From NCBI RefSeq assembly GCF_017352375.1, contig NZ_JAFEVR010000009.1:372001-436000 (forward strand): 64,000 bases of DNA, given 5' to 3'. The notes below the pieces were generated by a model. The model was not told where the DNA came from. It did not search any database and saw only the letters and a program-made list of their open reading frames with translations. This document shows, one piece after another, positions 12,854-20,912 of this stretch; position 1 is the stretch's first letter, and the number at the start of each line of letters is the position of its first letter. Source of the stretch: Mycolicibacterium sp. S2-37 (lineage in GTDB: Bacteria; Actinomycetota; Actinomycetes; Mycobacteriales; Mycobacteriaceae). A program made the position numbers and the translations under genes.

Positions 12854-14176
12854 TCACGTCCGCAACGGCCGATGCCGTGCGGGCACCCCGGTGCAGCGGA
12901 TCCGGGTGGCGGGTCGTTTGACGTGAACTTCGTGGTGTCCGGGTGTCGGGGGTGCCGTTGAGGTGTGGCGGTGTCCGGTCGGGGTGCGGACGTGTGTGGT
13001 GTGCAGACCGTCGATGTCGGTGGAGGTGAACTGCCAGCCGGGTGCTTCTTTGTCGTAGTTGCAGCGTGCACATGTACCTCGCCCGTTGCGCACGCTGGTG
13101 GGTCCACCCCGGTGGTGGGGCTGGGCGTGGTCGTGGTGGCGGATCGGGGCGTCGCAGTAGGGGGTGCGGCAGGTGTGGTCGCGGAGATCGATGAAGTGGG
13201 CCAGGCCTTTCGGGAACCGTCGGGCACGTGACTCCATCGCCACCAACGCCCCGCTTGCCGGACGGCTGTAGAGCCTGCGCAGCGTCGCGCGCGATCTGGC
13301 GTCGCCGGTCGCGCCCCTGATCAGCGTGCGGGCCACCCCGGCCGGGATCGGTCCGTAGCCCTGCACGTGGGCGGGCAGCTGATCGGCGTCGAGGAGCGTG
13401 GAGTCGGACAGGACCAGGTTGACCGCCACCGGGACCGGGGCCTGGGCGGGGTGGCCGGTGACCCGTTCGAAGAGGGTGTCGGCCATGATCTGCCCGCGCG
13501 ACCGCTCGTCGAACGTCGTGTCGGCGGCGCGTTTGAGTGCGGCGAACACCCCGACGCCCTGGGCGACCGGCAGCAGCGCGGTCACATAGGTCATGCAATC
13601 CGGTGCCGGACGCACACTCACCGACCGGTCCGCCGCGGCGCGGGCGGCCCGCTCGACCACCGCCCGCGCGTCGAGTCGGTAGGCGATCTTCTTCGCTTCG
13701 GCTTCGATGCGTTTGTCGCCCCATCCGTTGAGTCTGCTCGGGTCGCCGCACAGGTCGGCGTCGAGCTGGCGGCGGTGCTGCACAGTCAGACATGCCGATT
13801 CACGCACCAGGATGGTGGCCCGCCATTCCGAGAGCAGGCCGCGCTCCAGAGCGCGCAACGTACAGGGCATCTCGTGCACGAGCGCGCGGGCGAATCCGAG
13901 ATGGCGCCCACCCCTGTTCGGGCTGTCCCGCCGTGCCAGGGCGACCTCGGCGCCCAGTCCGCGCCCCCGCTCGGCTGCCGGCATGCCGGCGGCGGCTTCG
14001 GCCGCGCGGCGCTTCTCATCCAGGAGTGCAGTCACCCGCGCCTGCCCTGCCGCAGCGGCGGCTTTGGCCGTCTCCAGCGCCGCGAGCCGATCCACCAGCG
14101 CAGCCTCATCGGCCCGGGGGTCCACCGCCGCCAGTTCTTCGAACACGTGTGCGATTTTACCGAACCCCACCGACAT
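12854..14176 (-). CDS. DUF222 / HNH endonuclease protein (13E12 repeat family)
   Basis: 440 residues. The N-terminal DUF222 helical domain spans roughly residues 20-300. A C-terminal HNH-type nuclease motif sits near residue 340, with CRTPYCDAPIRHHDHAQPHH (Cys, His and Asn metal-site residues) and CARCNYDKEAPGW. This family is multi-copy in mycobacteria (the 13E12/REP proteins of M. tuberculosis) and behaves like a mobile or selfish element, although transposition has not been shown. The C-terminal 80 residues are Thr/Pro/His/Arg-rich and low-complexity. The gene lies six bases downstream of the SixA-like gene and breaks the lprC-Rv1276c synteny of M. tuberculosis, so it is probably an insertion. 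It looks intact. Confidence 0.85.
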   Translation of the reverse strand: MSVGFGKIAHVFEELAAVDPRADEAALVDRLAALETAKAAAAAGQARVTALLDEKRRAAEAAAGMPAAERGRGLGAEVALARRDSPNRGGRHLGFARALVHEMPCTLRALERGLLSEWRATILVRESACLTVQHRRQLDADLCGDPSRLNGWGDKRIEAEAKKIAYRLDARAVVERAARAAADRSVSVRPAPDCMTYVTALLPVAQGVGVFAALKRAADTTFDERSRGQIMADTLFERVTGHPAQAPVPVAVNLVLSDSTLLDADQLPAHVQGYGPIPAGVARTLIRGATGDARSRATLRRLYSRPASGALVAMESRARRFPKGLAHFIDLRDHTCRTPYCDAPIRHHDHAQPHHRGGPTSVRNGRGTCARCNYDKEAPGWQFTSTDIDGLHTTHVRTPTGHRHTSTAPPTPGHHEVHVKRPATRIRCTGVPARHRPLRT

Positions 14177-14182
14177 CTTCGT

Positions 14183-14698
14183 TCAGCGCGGGACGTGGAA
14201 GGTGACCAGTGCGGCGCCACCCAGCGCCAATCGGTGCCACGGCTGGCCGGTGCGCAATTCGGCGATGGCCGAGGTCGGATACTTTCTCGAGATACTCTCG
14301 GCGGCAAGCGCATTGCTGCCGGCAGCGGCGAGACCGAGCGCGACCTGGGACGTGGTCGGCTCGTGGCCGATCACCAGCAGCGTCCTGACGTCGTGGTCGA
14401 AACGCTCGGCGACCCTGTTGATCTGATCGATCACCATCCCCGGGGTGGCATCGTAGAGTTCGTCGACGAAGCGGACCGGGGCGTCGACCCGCGTGCGTTG
14501 CAGAGTCTCCCGGGTCCGGGTGGCCGTCGAGCACAACACCGCATCGATGACCGGTGTGTTGGCGCGGAGCCACTCACCGGCCAGACCCGCCTCACGGATC
14601 CCCCGCTCGGCCAGCGGCCGGTCGTGGTCGGCAACCCCGGAGGGATAGCTGGACTTCGCATGGCGCAGCAGAAGCAGGGTCCGGAAATCGGTGCTCAC
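14183..14698 (-). CDS. SixA-like histidine phosphatase (Rv1276c-like)
   Basis: 171-residue histidine phosphatase superfamily enzyme. The catalytic RHG-type motif is LLLLRHAKSSYP near the N-terminus, with the phospho-accepting His after Arg. The second His lies in LVIGHEPTTSQVALGLAAAG. E. coli SixA removes phosphate from phosphohistidine of the nitrogen phosphotransferase system; the substrate here is unproven. The GTG at 14698 starts the VSTDFRTLLLLRHAK sequence; the longer frame to 14995 runs antisense over the divergent nuclease gene. Synteny with M. tuberculosis Rv1276c supports the call. Confidence 0.87.
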   Translation of the reverse strand: MSTDFRTLLLLRHAKSSYPSGVADHDRPLAERGIREAGLAGEWLRANTPVIDAVLCSTATRTRETLQRTRVDAPVRFVDELYDATPGMVIDQINRVAERFDHDVRTLLVIGHEPTTSQVALGLAAAGSNALAAESISRKYPTSAIAELRTGQPWHRLALGGAALVTFHVPR

Positions 14699-14819
14699 AG
14701 CCACCACGGTAAGCCAGCCGACCACATGCCGGTCGAGGTCCACAGAGTTGTCGGAGCGCAGACCTACACTCTCGAAGCACAGCGAACAGAACCGACGACG
14801 ACGGAGAGGACGGGCCGAG

Positions 14820-15971
14820 ATGCGATTCGTGCACACAGCTGACTGGCAGCTCGGGATGACCCGCCACTTCCTCAACGGCGAGGCGCAGCCCCGGTATTCG
14901 GCGGCCCGGCGCGATGCCGTCGTGGCGGTCGGTGCGCTGGCGGCCGCGGCCGACGCGCAGTTCGTCGTCGTGGCCGGTGACGTCTTCGAGCACAATCAGC
15001 TCGCGCCGCGGGAGGTCAGCCAGGCGCTGGAGGCCATGCGTACCATCGGGGTCCCGGTGTTCCTGCTGCCGGGCAACCACGATCCACTCGACGCCGCGTC
15101 GGTCTACACCAGTCCACTTTTCGTCGACGAACGTCCCTCCAATGTCACGGTTCTCGACCGGGCCGGCGTGCACGAGGTCCGCCCGGGGCTGCAGATCGTC
15201 GCCGCACCGTGGCGGTCCAAGGCGCCGACCTCGGATCTCGTGGGCGAGGTGCTCGACGGGCTACCGGCCGACGGCGTGACGCGCGTGCTGGTGGGTCACG
15301 GCGCGGTCGACATGATCGATCCCGGAAAAGACAAACCGTCGCTGATCCGGCTCGGAGCGGTCGAAGCCGCGCTGGAACGCGGCGCGGTGCACTATGTCGC
15401 GTTGGGGGACAAGCATTCCCGTACCTGTGTCGGGTCCACCGGTCGGGTCTGGTACTCGGGGTCACCCGAGGTCACCAATTACGACGACATCGAGGGCGAT
15501 TCGGGTCACGCGCTGGTCGTCGACATCGACGAGGACGATCCGGCCCGGCCCGTGCGGGTCGAGGCGGAACGGTTGGGCCGCTGGCGGTTTGTCACACTCA
15601 CCCGTTCGGTGGATGACCGTCGCGACATCGCCGACCTCGACCTCAACCTCGACCTGATGCCCGATAAAGAGCGCACCGTGGTGCGGATGGGGTTGACCGG
15701 ATCGCTGACGGTCACCGACAAGGCGGAACTGGACGCCTGCCTGGACCGGTACGCCCGGCTGTTCGCGGCGCTGTCGGTGTGGGAGCGCGGCACCGACATC
15801 GCCGTGCTGCCCGCCGACGGCGAATTCGACGACCTCGGAATCGGCGGCTTCGCCGCGGCGGCGGTCGACGAGCTGGTCGGCCTGGCGCGCACCGAGGGTG
15901 ACGCCGCCGAGGATGCCCGGGCAGCGCTGGCGTTGCTGCTGCGCCTGGTCGACAGGAGCGACGTGGCATGA
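14820..15971 (+). CDS. SbcD-like DNA repair exonuclease (Rv1277-like)
   Basis: 383-residue calcineurin-like metallophosphoesterase, Mre11/SbcD/YhaO type. Metal-ligand motifs are all present: VHTADWQLG, VVAGDVFEHN, LLPGNHDPLD, VGHGAVD and ALGDKHSR. The partner ATPase follows with an ATGA overlap. A GGAGAGGA ribosome-binding site precedes the ATG at 14820, which fits the family N-terminus. The complex would process DNA ends or hairpins. It matches M. tuberculosis Rv1277. A TACACT -10-like hexamer at 14765-14770 may be its promoter. Confidence 0.9.
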   Translation: MRFVHTADWQLGMTRHFLNGEAQPRYSAARRDAVVAVGALAAAADAQFVVVAGDVFEHNQLAPREVSQALEAMRTIGVPVFLLPGNHDPLDAASVYTSPLFVDERPSNVTVLDRAGVHEVRPGLQIVAAPWRSKAPTSDLVGEVLDGLPADGVTRVLVGHGAVDMIDPGKDKPSLIRLGAVEAALERGAVHYVALGDKHSRTCVGSTGRVWYSGSPEVTNYDDIEGDSGHALVVDIDEDDPARPVRVEAERLGRWRFVTLTRSVDDRRDIADLDLNLDLMPDKERTVVRMGLTGSLTVTDKAELDACLDRYARLFAALSVWERGTDIAVLPADGEFDDLGIGGFAAAAVDELVGLARTEGDAAEDARAALALLLRLVDRSDVA

Positions 15972-18619
15972 AGCTTCACCGGCTCGTACTCACCAACTAC
16001 CGCGGCATCACCCACCGCGAGATCGAGTTTCCCGATCACGGAGTGGTCGTCGTCAGCGGTGCCAACGAGATCGGTAAGACCTCGATGGTGGAGGCGCTCG
16101 ACCTGCTCTTCGACGCCAAAGACCGGTCGTCGAAGAAAGAGGTCAAGCAGGTCAAGCCGACGCACGCTGATGTGGGCGCCGAGATCACCGCCGAGATCAG
16201 TGCGGGCGCATACCGATTCATCTACCACAAGCGGTTCCACAAGCGTCCTGAGACATGGCTGCGGGTACTCACCCCACAGCACGAACAACACACTGGCGAC
16301 GAGGCCCACGAGCGTGTCCTGCGGATTCTCGGCGATTCCGTCGACATGGATCTCTGGCGGGCACAGCGGATCTGGCAGGCAGCATCGACGGCGGCGGCCG
16401 AGTTGTCCGGGTCCGACGCACTGTCCCGGGCGCTGGACGCGGCCGCGGGGGAGGCGGCCACGCTCTCCGGGGCCGAACCGCTGTTGGTCGACCGGATCGA
16501 CGAGGAGTACTCGCGCTATTTCACCGCAACCGGTAAAGCGACCGGCGAGTGGGCGGCCGCGACGAAGCGACTGCAGGCCGCCGATGCCGATGTCGCGGGG
16601 TGCGCCGCCGCCGTCGCCGAGGTCGAGGATGCGGTGCGCAGGCATGCGGCGCTGACCGCCGACCTGGAGGAGTTGACGGCTGAGCAGACGCGGGCACACG
16701 ACCGGTTGGCGAAGGCCCGCGTGGCGGCCGAGGCATCCGCAGCGCTGCGCCGCGAGCTCGACGAGGCGGAGTTGGTCGCCACCGCCGAACAGGCCACCCG
16801 TGACGCCACGGTCGCAGCCCTCACCGAGCGCAGGCGGCTGCGCGCCGACATCGACGAGCGATCAGCGGCCATCGGAACGCTCGACGCAGCCCTCGCCGCC
16901 GCGGTTGAGGACGAGGCCACCGCGGGTGAGGTCAACGACGTCGCGGAAGAGGAGGCCGATGCCGCCCGCGAGGCGGTGCAGCGGTGCCATGACCTCGTGG
17001 ATGCCGCTCGGGCTGCGCTGCAACGGCTTTCCGATCGCGAGGAGTCGGACCGGCTGGCGGCTCGGTTGGCGAAGGTTGACGGCGCACTCCGCGAAAAGGC
17101 CGAGGTGGATGCCGAGATCGCCGAAATCCTCGTCACCGACGCGGTGCTCCAGAGCGTCGAATCCGCGGCGCTGGCCGTGGAGCGCGCCGCCGGACAGGCC
17201 GATCTGGCGTCGGCGCGAATCGAACTCGCCGCTCTGGCCGACATCGACGTGACGGTCGCCGGTGAGCGCATCGTGCTGGCGTCCGGGAGCACCTGGTCGA
17301 TCAACACGACATCGTCCACCGACGTCGAGGTGCCCGGTCTGCTGAGCGCGCGCATCATCCCGGGGGCGCCGGCCGCCCAGACACAGGCCCGGCTCGACGA
17401 GGCGAACACCGCACTCGCCGCCGCACTGCGGAGCGCGGGCGCCGATGACGTGGTGACCGTACGGGAGATGCACGCCCGCCGGCGGGCACTCACCGGCAGA
17501 CGAGATGCGTTGCATGCCACCATCGACGCGCTCAGCGGTGATGAGACGGTCGATGCGTTGCGGGCTCGGCTGACGGCACTGTCCGTGGGGCTGCCCACCG
17601 AGTACGGGCTGTTCGACGTCGACGGCCCGCTTGATGTGAGCTCGGCCCGCAGCCGACTCGAGGCCGCGGTCGCCGCTCACAAGCAGGCGATCGCCGACTG
17701 CGAGACACGGAGGAAGGTCGCCGTCGCGGCGGCGAACCGGATGGCTGAAGCGACGACGCGCACGACGGTCGCGCGTGAGAAAGCTGCGGCGGCCCGCGCC
17801 GAACTGGCTTCCGCCACCGAGCGCCTCGCTGCAGCACGGGCGGCCGTCGACGACGACGCGCTCGCACTGCGGGCGCAGGTCGAAGGGGAGACGGCCGCGC
17901 TTGCCGCCGCCCGCGCCCAGCAGTTGCGTGAGCAGTGGGCCGGCAGCGCACCCGATGCGGTGGCCGTCGAGTACGACGCCGCCGCACGCTCCGCGAAGAT
18001 CCTGGAGACGCGGTGTCGCGATGCCGCGGAGGCGCTGCGGGAGATCACCGCGTCGCTCAAGGTGTACGGCACCGAGGGCAGGCAGGGCCGCCTCGATGCC
18101 GCCCGCACCGAGCACGAACACGCCCAGAATGCCCACCTTCGGGTGCACCGGCGCGCCAGAGCGGCTCAGCTGCTGCGCGAGGTGATGAGCAGGCACCGCT
18201 CGGCGACGCGCCAGCGCTACGTCGACCCGTTCCGGCGCGAGGTGGAGCGGCTCGGTCGCCTCGTTTTCGGCGAGACCTTCGAGGTGCAGATCGACAGCGA
18301 CCTGAACATCTGCAGCCGCACGGTGGCCGGTCGCACGGTCGCCTACGAGTCGTTGTCCGGTGGGGCGAAGGAACAGCTGGGCATCGTCGCCCGACTCGCG
18401 GGCGCGGCCTTGGTCGCCAAGGAGGATGCGGTGCCCGTCGTCATCGACGATGCGCTGGGCTTCACGGATCCGGACCGCCTGGTGAAGATGGGCGCGGTGT
18501 TCGACGTGGTCGGCGGGGCGGGACAGGTCATCGTGCTCACGTGCAATCCGGAGCGTTACGCGGCCGTCGACTCCGCTCACCGCATCGAACTCACCACGGA
18601 CGCAGCCACCGCCTCCTAG
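15968..18619 (+). CDS. SbcC/YhaN-like SMC-type ATPase (Rv1278-like)
   Basis: 883 residues in the SMC/Rad50 arrangement. An N-terminal Walker A (VSGANEIGKTSMVEAL, about residue 30) and a C-terminal signature and Walker B (SLSGGAKEQLGI ... PVVIDDALGFTD) are separated by long Ala/Glu/Arg-rich coiled coils. The central zinc hook CxxC of Rad50/SbcC is absent. Its place is taken by a small beta-rich insertion (residues about 415-465, VTVAGERIVLASGSTWSIN). That makes it closer to YhaN than to true SbcC. It works with the nuclease encoded directly upstream, in DNA end processing. Confidence 0.88.
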   Translation: MKLHRLVLTNYRGITHREIEFPDHGVVVVSGANEIGKTSMVEALDLLFDAKDRSSKKEVKQVKPTHADVGAEITAEISAGAYRFIYHKRFHKRPETWLRVLTPQHEQHTGDEAHERVLRILGDSVDMDLWRAQRIWQAASTAAAELSGSDALSRALDAAAGEAATLSGAEPLLVDRIDEEYSRYFTATGKATGEWAAATKRLQAADADVAGCAAAVAEVEDAVRRHAALTADLEELTAEQTRAHDRLAKARVAAEASAALRRELDEAELVATAEQATRDATVAALTERRRLRADIDERSAAIGTLDAALAAAVEDEATAGEVNDVAEEEADAAREAVQRCHDLVDAARAALQRLSDREESDRLAARLAKVDGALREKAEVDAEIAEILVTDAVLQSVESAALAVERAAGQADLASARIELAALADIDVTVAGERIVLASGSTWSINTTSSTDVEVPGLLSARIIPGAPAAQTQARLDEANTALAAALRSAGADDVVTVREMHARRRALTGRRDALHATIDALSGDETVDALRARLTALSVGLPTEYGLFDVDGPLDVSSARSRLEAAVAAHKQAIADCETRRKVAVAAANRMAEATTRTTVAREKAAAARAELASATERLAAARAAVDDDALALRAQVEGETAALAAARAQQLREQWAGSAPDAVAVEYDAAARSAKILETRCRDAAEALREITASLKVYGTEGRQGRLDAARTEHEHAQNAHLRVHRRARAAQLLREVMSRHRSATRQRYVDPFRREVERLGRLVFGETFEVQIDSDLNICSRTVAGRTVAYESLSGGAKEQLGIVARLAGAALVAKEDAVPVVIDDALGFTDPDRLVKMGAVFDVVGGAGQVIVLTCNPERYAAVDSAHRIELTTDAATAS

Positions 18620-18629
18620 ACTGCCGGTG

Positions 18630-20183
18630 ATGCAGGCCGACTACATCGTGGTGGGTACCGGCTCGGCCGGATCAGTCGTAGCGAACCGGCTCAGCGCCGA
18701 TCCGCGCGTTCGGGTCGTCGTGCTCGAGGCCGGGCCGCCCGACCGGGACAAGTACGTTCACATTCCGGCGGCGTTCTCGAAACTGTTCCGCACCGAACTC
18801 GATTGGGACTACCGCACCGAACCGCAGAAGGAGCTCGCCGGCCGCGAGCTGTACTGGCCGCGGGGCCGCATGGTCGGCGGATCGTCGTCGATGAACGCGA
18901 TGATGTGGGTGCGCGGATTCGCCGCCGACTATGACGAGTGGGCCAACTACGCAGGCGAGCAGTGGAGCTTCGCCGAGGTCGAGAAGTACTACCATCGCAT
19001 CGAGGCAGGACCACTGGCCATCGGCGCGCAACGCAGCCCCAGGGCATCGACGGCGGCCTGGCTCGCCGCCGTGCAGGACTGCGGATTCCGCGTCGAGGAC
19101 CCCAATACCGATGCGCCCGAAGGATTCTGCGAGACCCGGGTGACGCAGCGGCGAGGTGCACGCTGGAGCGCCGCCGACGCCTACCTCAAACCCGCGTTGC
19201 GCCGACGCAACGTCACGCTGCTCACTGACGCGCTAGCCACCCGGGTGCTCGTCGAGGACGGTCGGGCGGTCGGCGTGCAGGTGCGGCACGGCGGCTCACT
19301 GCGAACCGTCCGCGCCACACGCGAAGTGGTGGTGTGCGCAGGCGCGATCAACTCACCGCAACTGCTGATGCTGTCGGGGATCGGCGATCGCGAACAGCTC
19401 GCCGATCATGGCATCGACGCGATCGTCGACACCCCCGGCGTCGGCCGCAACCTCATCGACCATCTGTGCGTTCCCATCGGGTTCAACGTCACCCACGACT
19501 CCCTGTTCAGCGCCGAGAAGCCGTTGGAGCTGGTGAATTACCTGCTGCGCCGCAGGGGAATGCTGACCTCGAACGTCGGCGAGGCCTACGGATTCGTCCG
19601 TAGCAATCCGGCTCTCGAGTTGCCCGATCTGGAACTGATCTTTGCGCCCGCACCGTTCTTCGACGAGGGTATCGGCGATCCGTACAACGGCCATGCCGTG
19701 GTCTTCGGTCCCATCCTGCTCACGCCGCGCAGCCGAGGAACCGTCACGCTGCGCTCCGCTCGCCCGGACGACAAACCGATCGTCGACCCCGGCTACCTGA
19801 CCGACCACGCGGGCGCAGACCGGGCCGCGCTCATGGCCGGACTGCGGATCTGCGCCCGCATCGCCCAGTCGCCCGCGCTGCGTGAGGACCTCGGGACCCT
19901 GGCGCGTCCGCTCGAGTCAAGAGATCTCGACGAGGCCACTCTGGAGAGGGCGCTGACCACCTGCTCGCAGACGCTGTACCACCCCGTCGGCACCTGCCGT
20001 ATGGGTCAGGACGAGGGCAGCGTCGTCGACCCCGAGCTCCGGGTGCGCGGCGTGGACGGACTTCGCGTCGCGGACGCGTCGGTGATGCCGGTGAACATCC
20101 GCGGCCATACACACGCGCCGTCGGTCCTCATCGGCGAGAAGGCGGCCGACCTCATCGCGGGCGGCGTGTCGCGTTTTACGTGA
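18630..20183 (+). CDS. GMC-family FAD-dependent oxidoreductase (Rv1279-like)
   Basis: 517-residue flavoenzyme of the glucose-methanol-choline family, choline dehydrogenase-like. The FAD-binding Rossmann motif is VVGTGSAGSVVANRLS at the N-terminus. GMC signature 1 is around WPRGRMVGGSSSMNAM and signature 2 around VVCAGAINSPQLLMLSGIG. The C-terminal catalytic region has TLYHPVGTCRMG and GHTHAPSVLIGEKAADLI. It would oxidise an alcohol and pass electrons to O2 or a carrier; the substrate is unknown. A GTG directly precedes the ATG and could also serve as start. It matches M. tuberculosis Rv1279 in position and length. Confidence 0.9.
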   Translation: MQADYIVVGTGSAGSVVANRLSADPRVRVVVLEAGPPDRDKYVHIPAAFSKLFRTELDWDYRTEPQKELAGRELYWPRGRMVGGSSSMNAMMWVRGFAADYDEWANYAGEQWSFAEVEKYYHRIEAGPLAIGAQRSPRASTAAWLAAVQDCGFRVEDPNTDAPEGFCETRVTQRRGARWSAADAYLKPALRRRNVTLLTDALATRVLVEDGRAVGVQVRHGGSLRTVRATREVVVCAGAINSPQLLMLSGIGDREQLADHGIDAIVDTPGVGRNLIDHLCVPIGFNVTHDSLFSAEKPLELVNYLLRRRGMLTSNVGEAYGFVRSNPALELPDLELIFAPAPFFDEGIGDPYNGHAVVFGPILLTPRSRGTVTLRSARPDDKPIVDPGYLTDHAGADRAALMAGLRICARIAQSPALREDLGTLARPLESRDLDEATLERALTTCSQTLYHPVGTCRMGQDEGSVVDPELRVRGVDGLRVADASVMPVNIRGHTHAPSVLIGEKAADLIAGGVSRFT

Positions 20184-20240
20184 GGTTCGCGCGAAAACGG
20201 GTATGGGGCATGAGAGTCACTTGGGAAACGGAGGCCAAAG

Positions 20241-20903
20241 GTGTCATCAGAAGATAACGGCGCGCCGCTGCAACAGCGGGTCGCCGACCTGCTCGCCGCA
20301 GCGGCAGTGGCGCTGAGCGAACTGGCGCAGCGCGCCCGGGAACTCGTCGAGGGGGCTGCGGACCGAGTCGGAATCGGTTCGGGCGACGATGATTCCGAGA
20401 GCTCCGGGTATAAGACTGCGGCTGCGTTGCCCGCGGCCAAAGGAAGCAAGACGGTGACGGAGAAGGCGCTGCCGGCGTCGACGCCATCGGCGGGAGCGCC
20501 TCCGGGTAAGCCGGCGCCCGCCAAGAAGGCGCCGGCCAAGAAGGCGCCTGCGGCGAAGAAGGCGCCGGCCAAGAAGGCGCCTGCGGCGAAGAAGGCGCCG
20601 GCCAAGACTGCGCCCGCGGCGAAGAAGGCGCCGGCCAAGACTGCGCCCGCGGCGAAGAAGGCGCCGGCCAAGACTGCGCCCGCGGCGAAGAAGGCGCCGG
20701 CCAAGACTGCGCCCGTCAAGACGACCCCGGCGGCCGCCACGAAGACACCGGCCACGAAGACACCGGCCAAGAAGGCCACCGACGCTACGGCGACGGCCGC
20801 TACCCCGGCCAAGAAACAGCCGGCCAAGAAACAGCCGGCCAAGAAGCAGCCGGCGAAGAAGCAGCCGGCCAAGAAGGCCGCGAAACCAGCCGGAAAATCC
20901 TGA
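20241..20903 (+). CDS. Lys/Ala/Pro-rich histone-tail-like protein
   Basis: 220 residues with two parts. Residues 1-65 are mixed acidic and helical (QQRVADLLAAAAVALSELAQ, then the acidic patch GSGDDDSESS). Residues 85-220 are almost only Lys, Ala, Pro and Thr. That part has five 11-residue units of the form AAKKAPAKxAP, then TPATKTPAKK segments and four PAKKQ pentads. The basic tail resembles the C-terminal tail of mycobacterial HupB and histone H1-like proteins, which bind DNA non-specifically. No HU fold is present. It starts with GTG behind a GGAGG site. It is convergent with the CoA-transferase gene. I infer a nucleoid-associated role; an alternative is an RNA- or polyanion-binding protein. 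Confidence 0.8.
   Translation: MSSEDNGAPLQQRVADLLAAAAVALSELAQRARELVEGAADRVGIGSGDDDSESSGYKTAAALPAAKGSKTVTEKALPASTPSAGAPPGKPAPAKKAPAKKAPAAKKAPAKKAPAAKKAPAKTAPAAKKAPAKTAPAAKKAPAKTAPAAKKAPAKTAPVKTTPAAATKTPATKTPAKKATDATATAATPAKKQPAKKQPAKKQPAKKQPAKKAAKPAGKS
20550..20714 (+). repeat. Five 33-bp tandem in-frame repeats
   Basis: Five consecutive 33-bp units encode AAKKAPAKKAP once and AAKKAPAKTAP four times. The last four units are nearly or fully identical at DNA level, which suggests recent slippage or unequal recombination. Copy number is likely to vary between strains. Confidence 0.9.
20805..20864 (+). repeat. Four 15-bp tandem repeats encoding PAKKQ
   Basis: Four 15-bp units, each encoding PAKKQ, differ only by silent changes (AAA/AAG lysine, GCC/GCG alanine). 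They lie in the 3' end of the histone-tail-like gene, and a partial fifth unit follows. Confidence 0.88.
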
Positions 20904-20912
20904 CGCGCACCG

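Noticed and set aside
14699..14995. Extended N-terminus of the SixA-like protein
   Set aside because: The extension lies antisense to the start of the divergent nuclease gene and is Arg/Ser/Ala low-complexity; the catalytic RHA motif falls close to the GTG at 14698, as the family requires.
20550..20714. Possible CRISPR array
   Set aside because: The repeats are contiguous, in frame and without spacers; they are part of a coding sequence.
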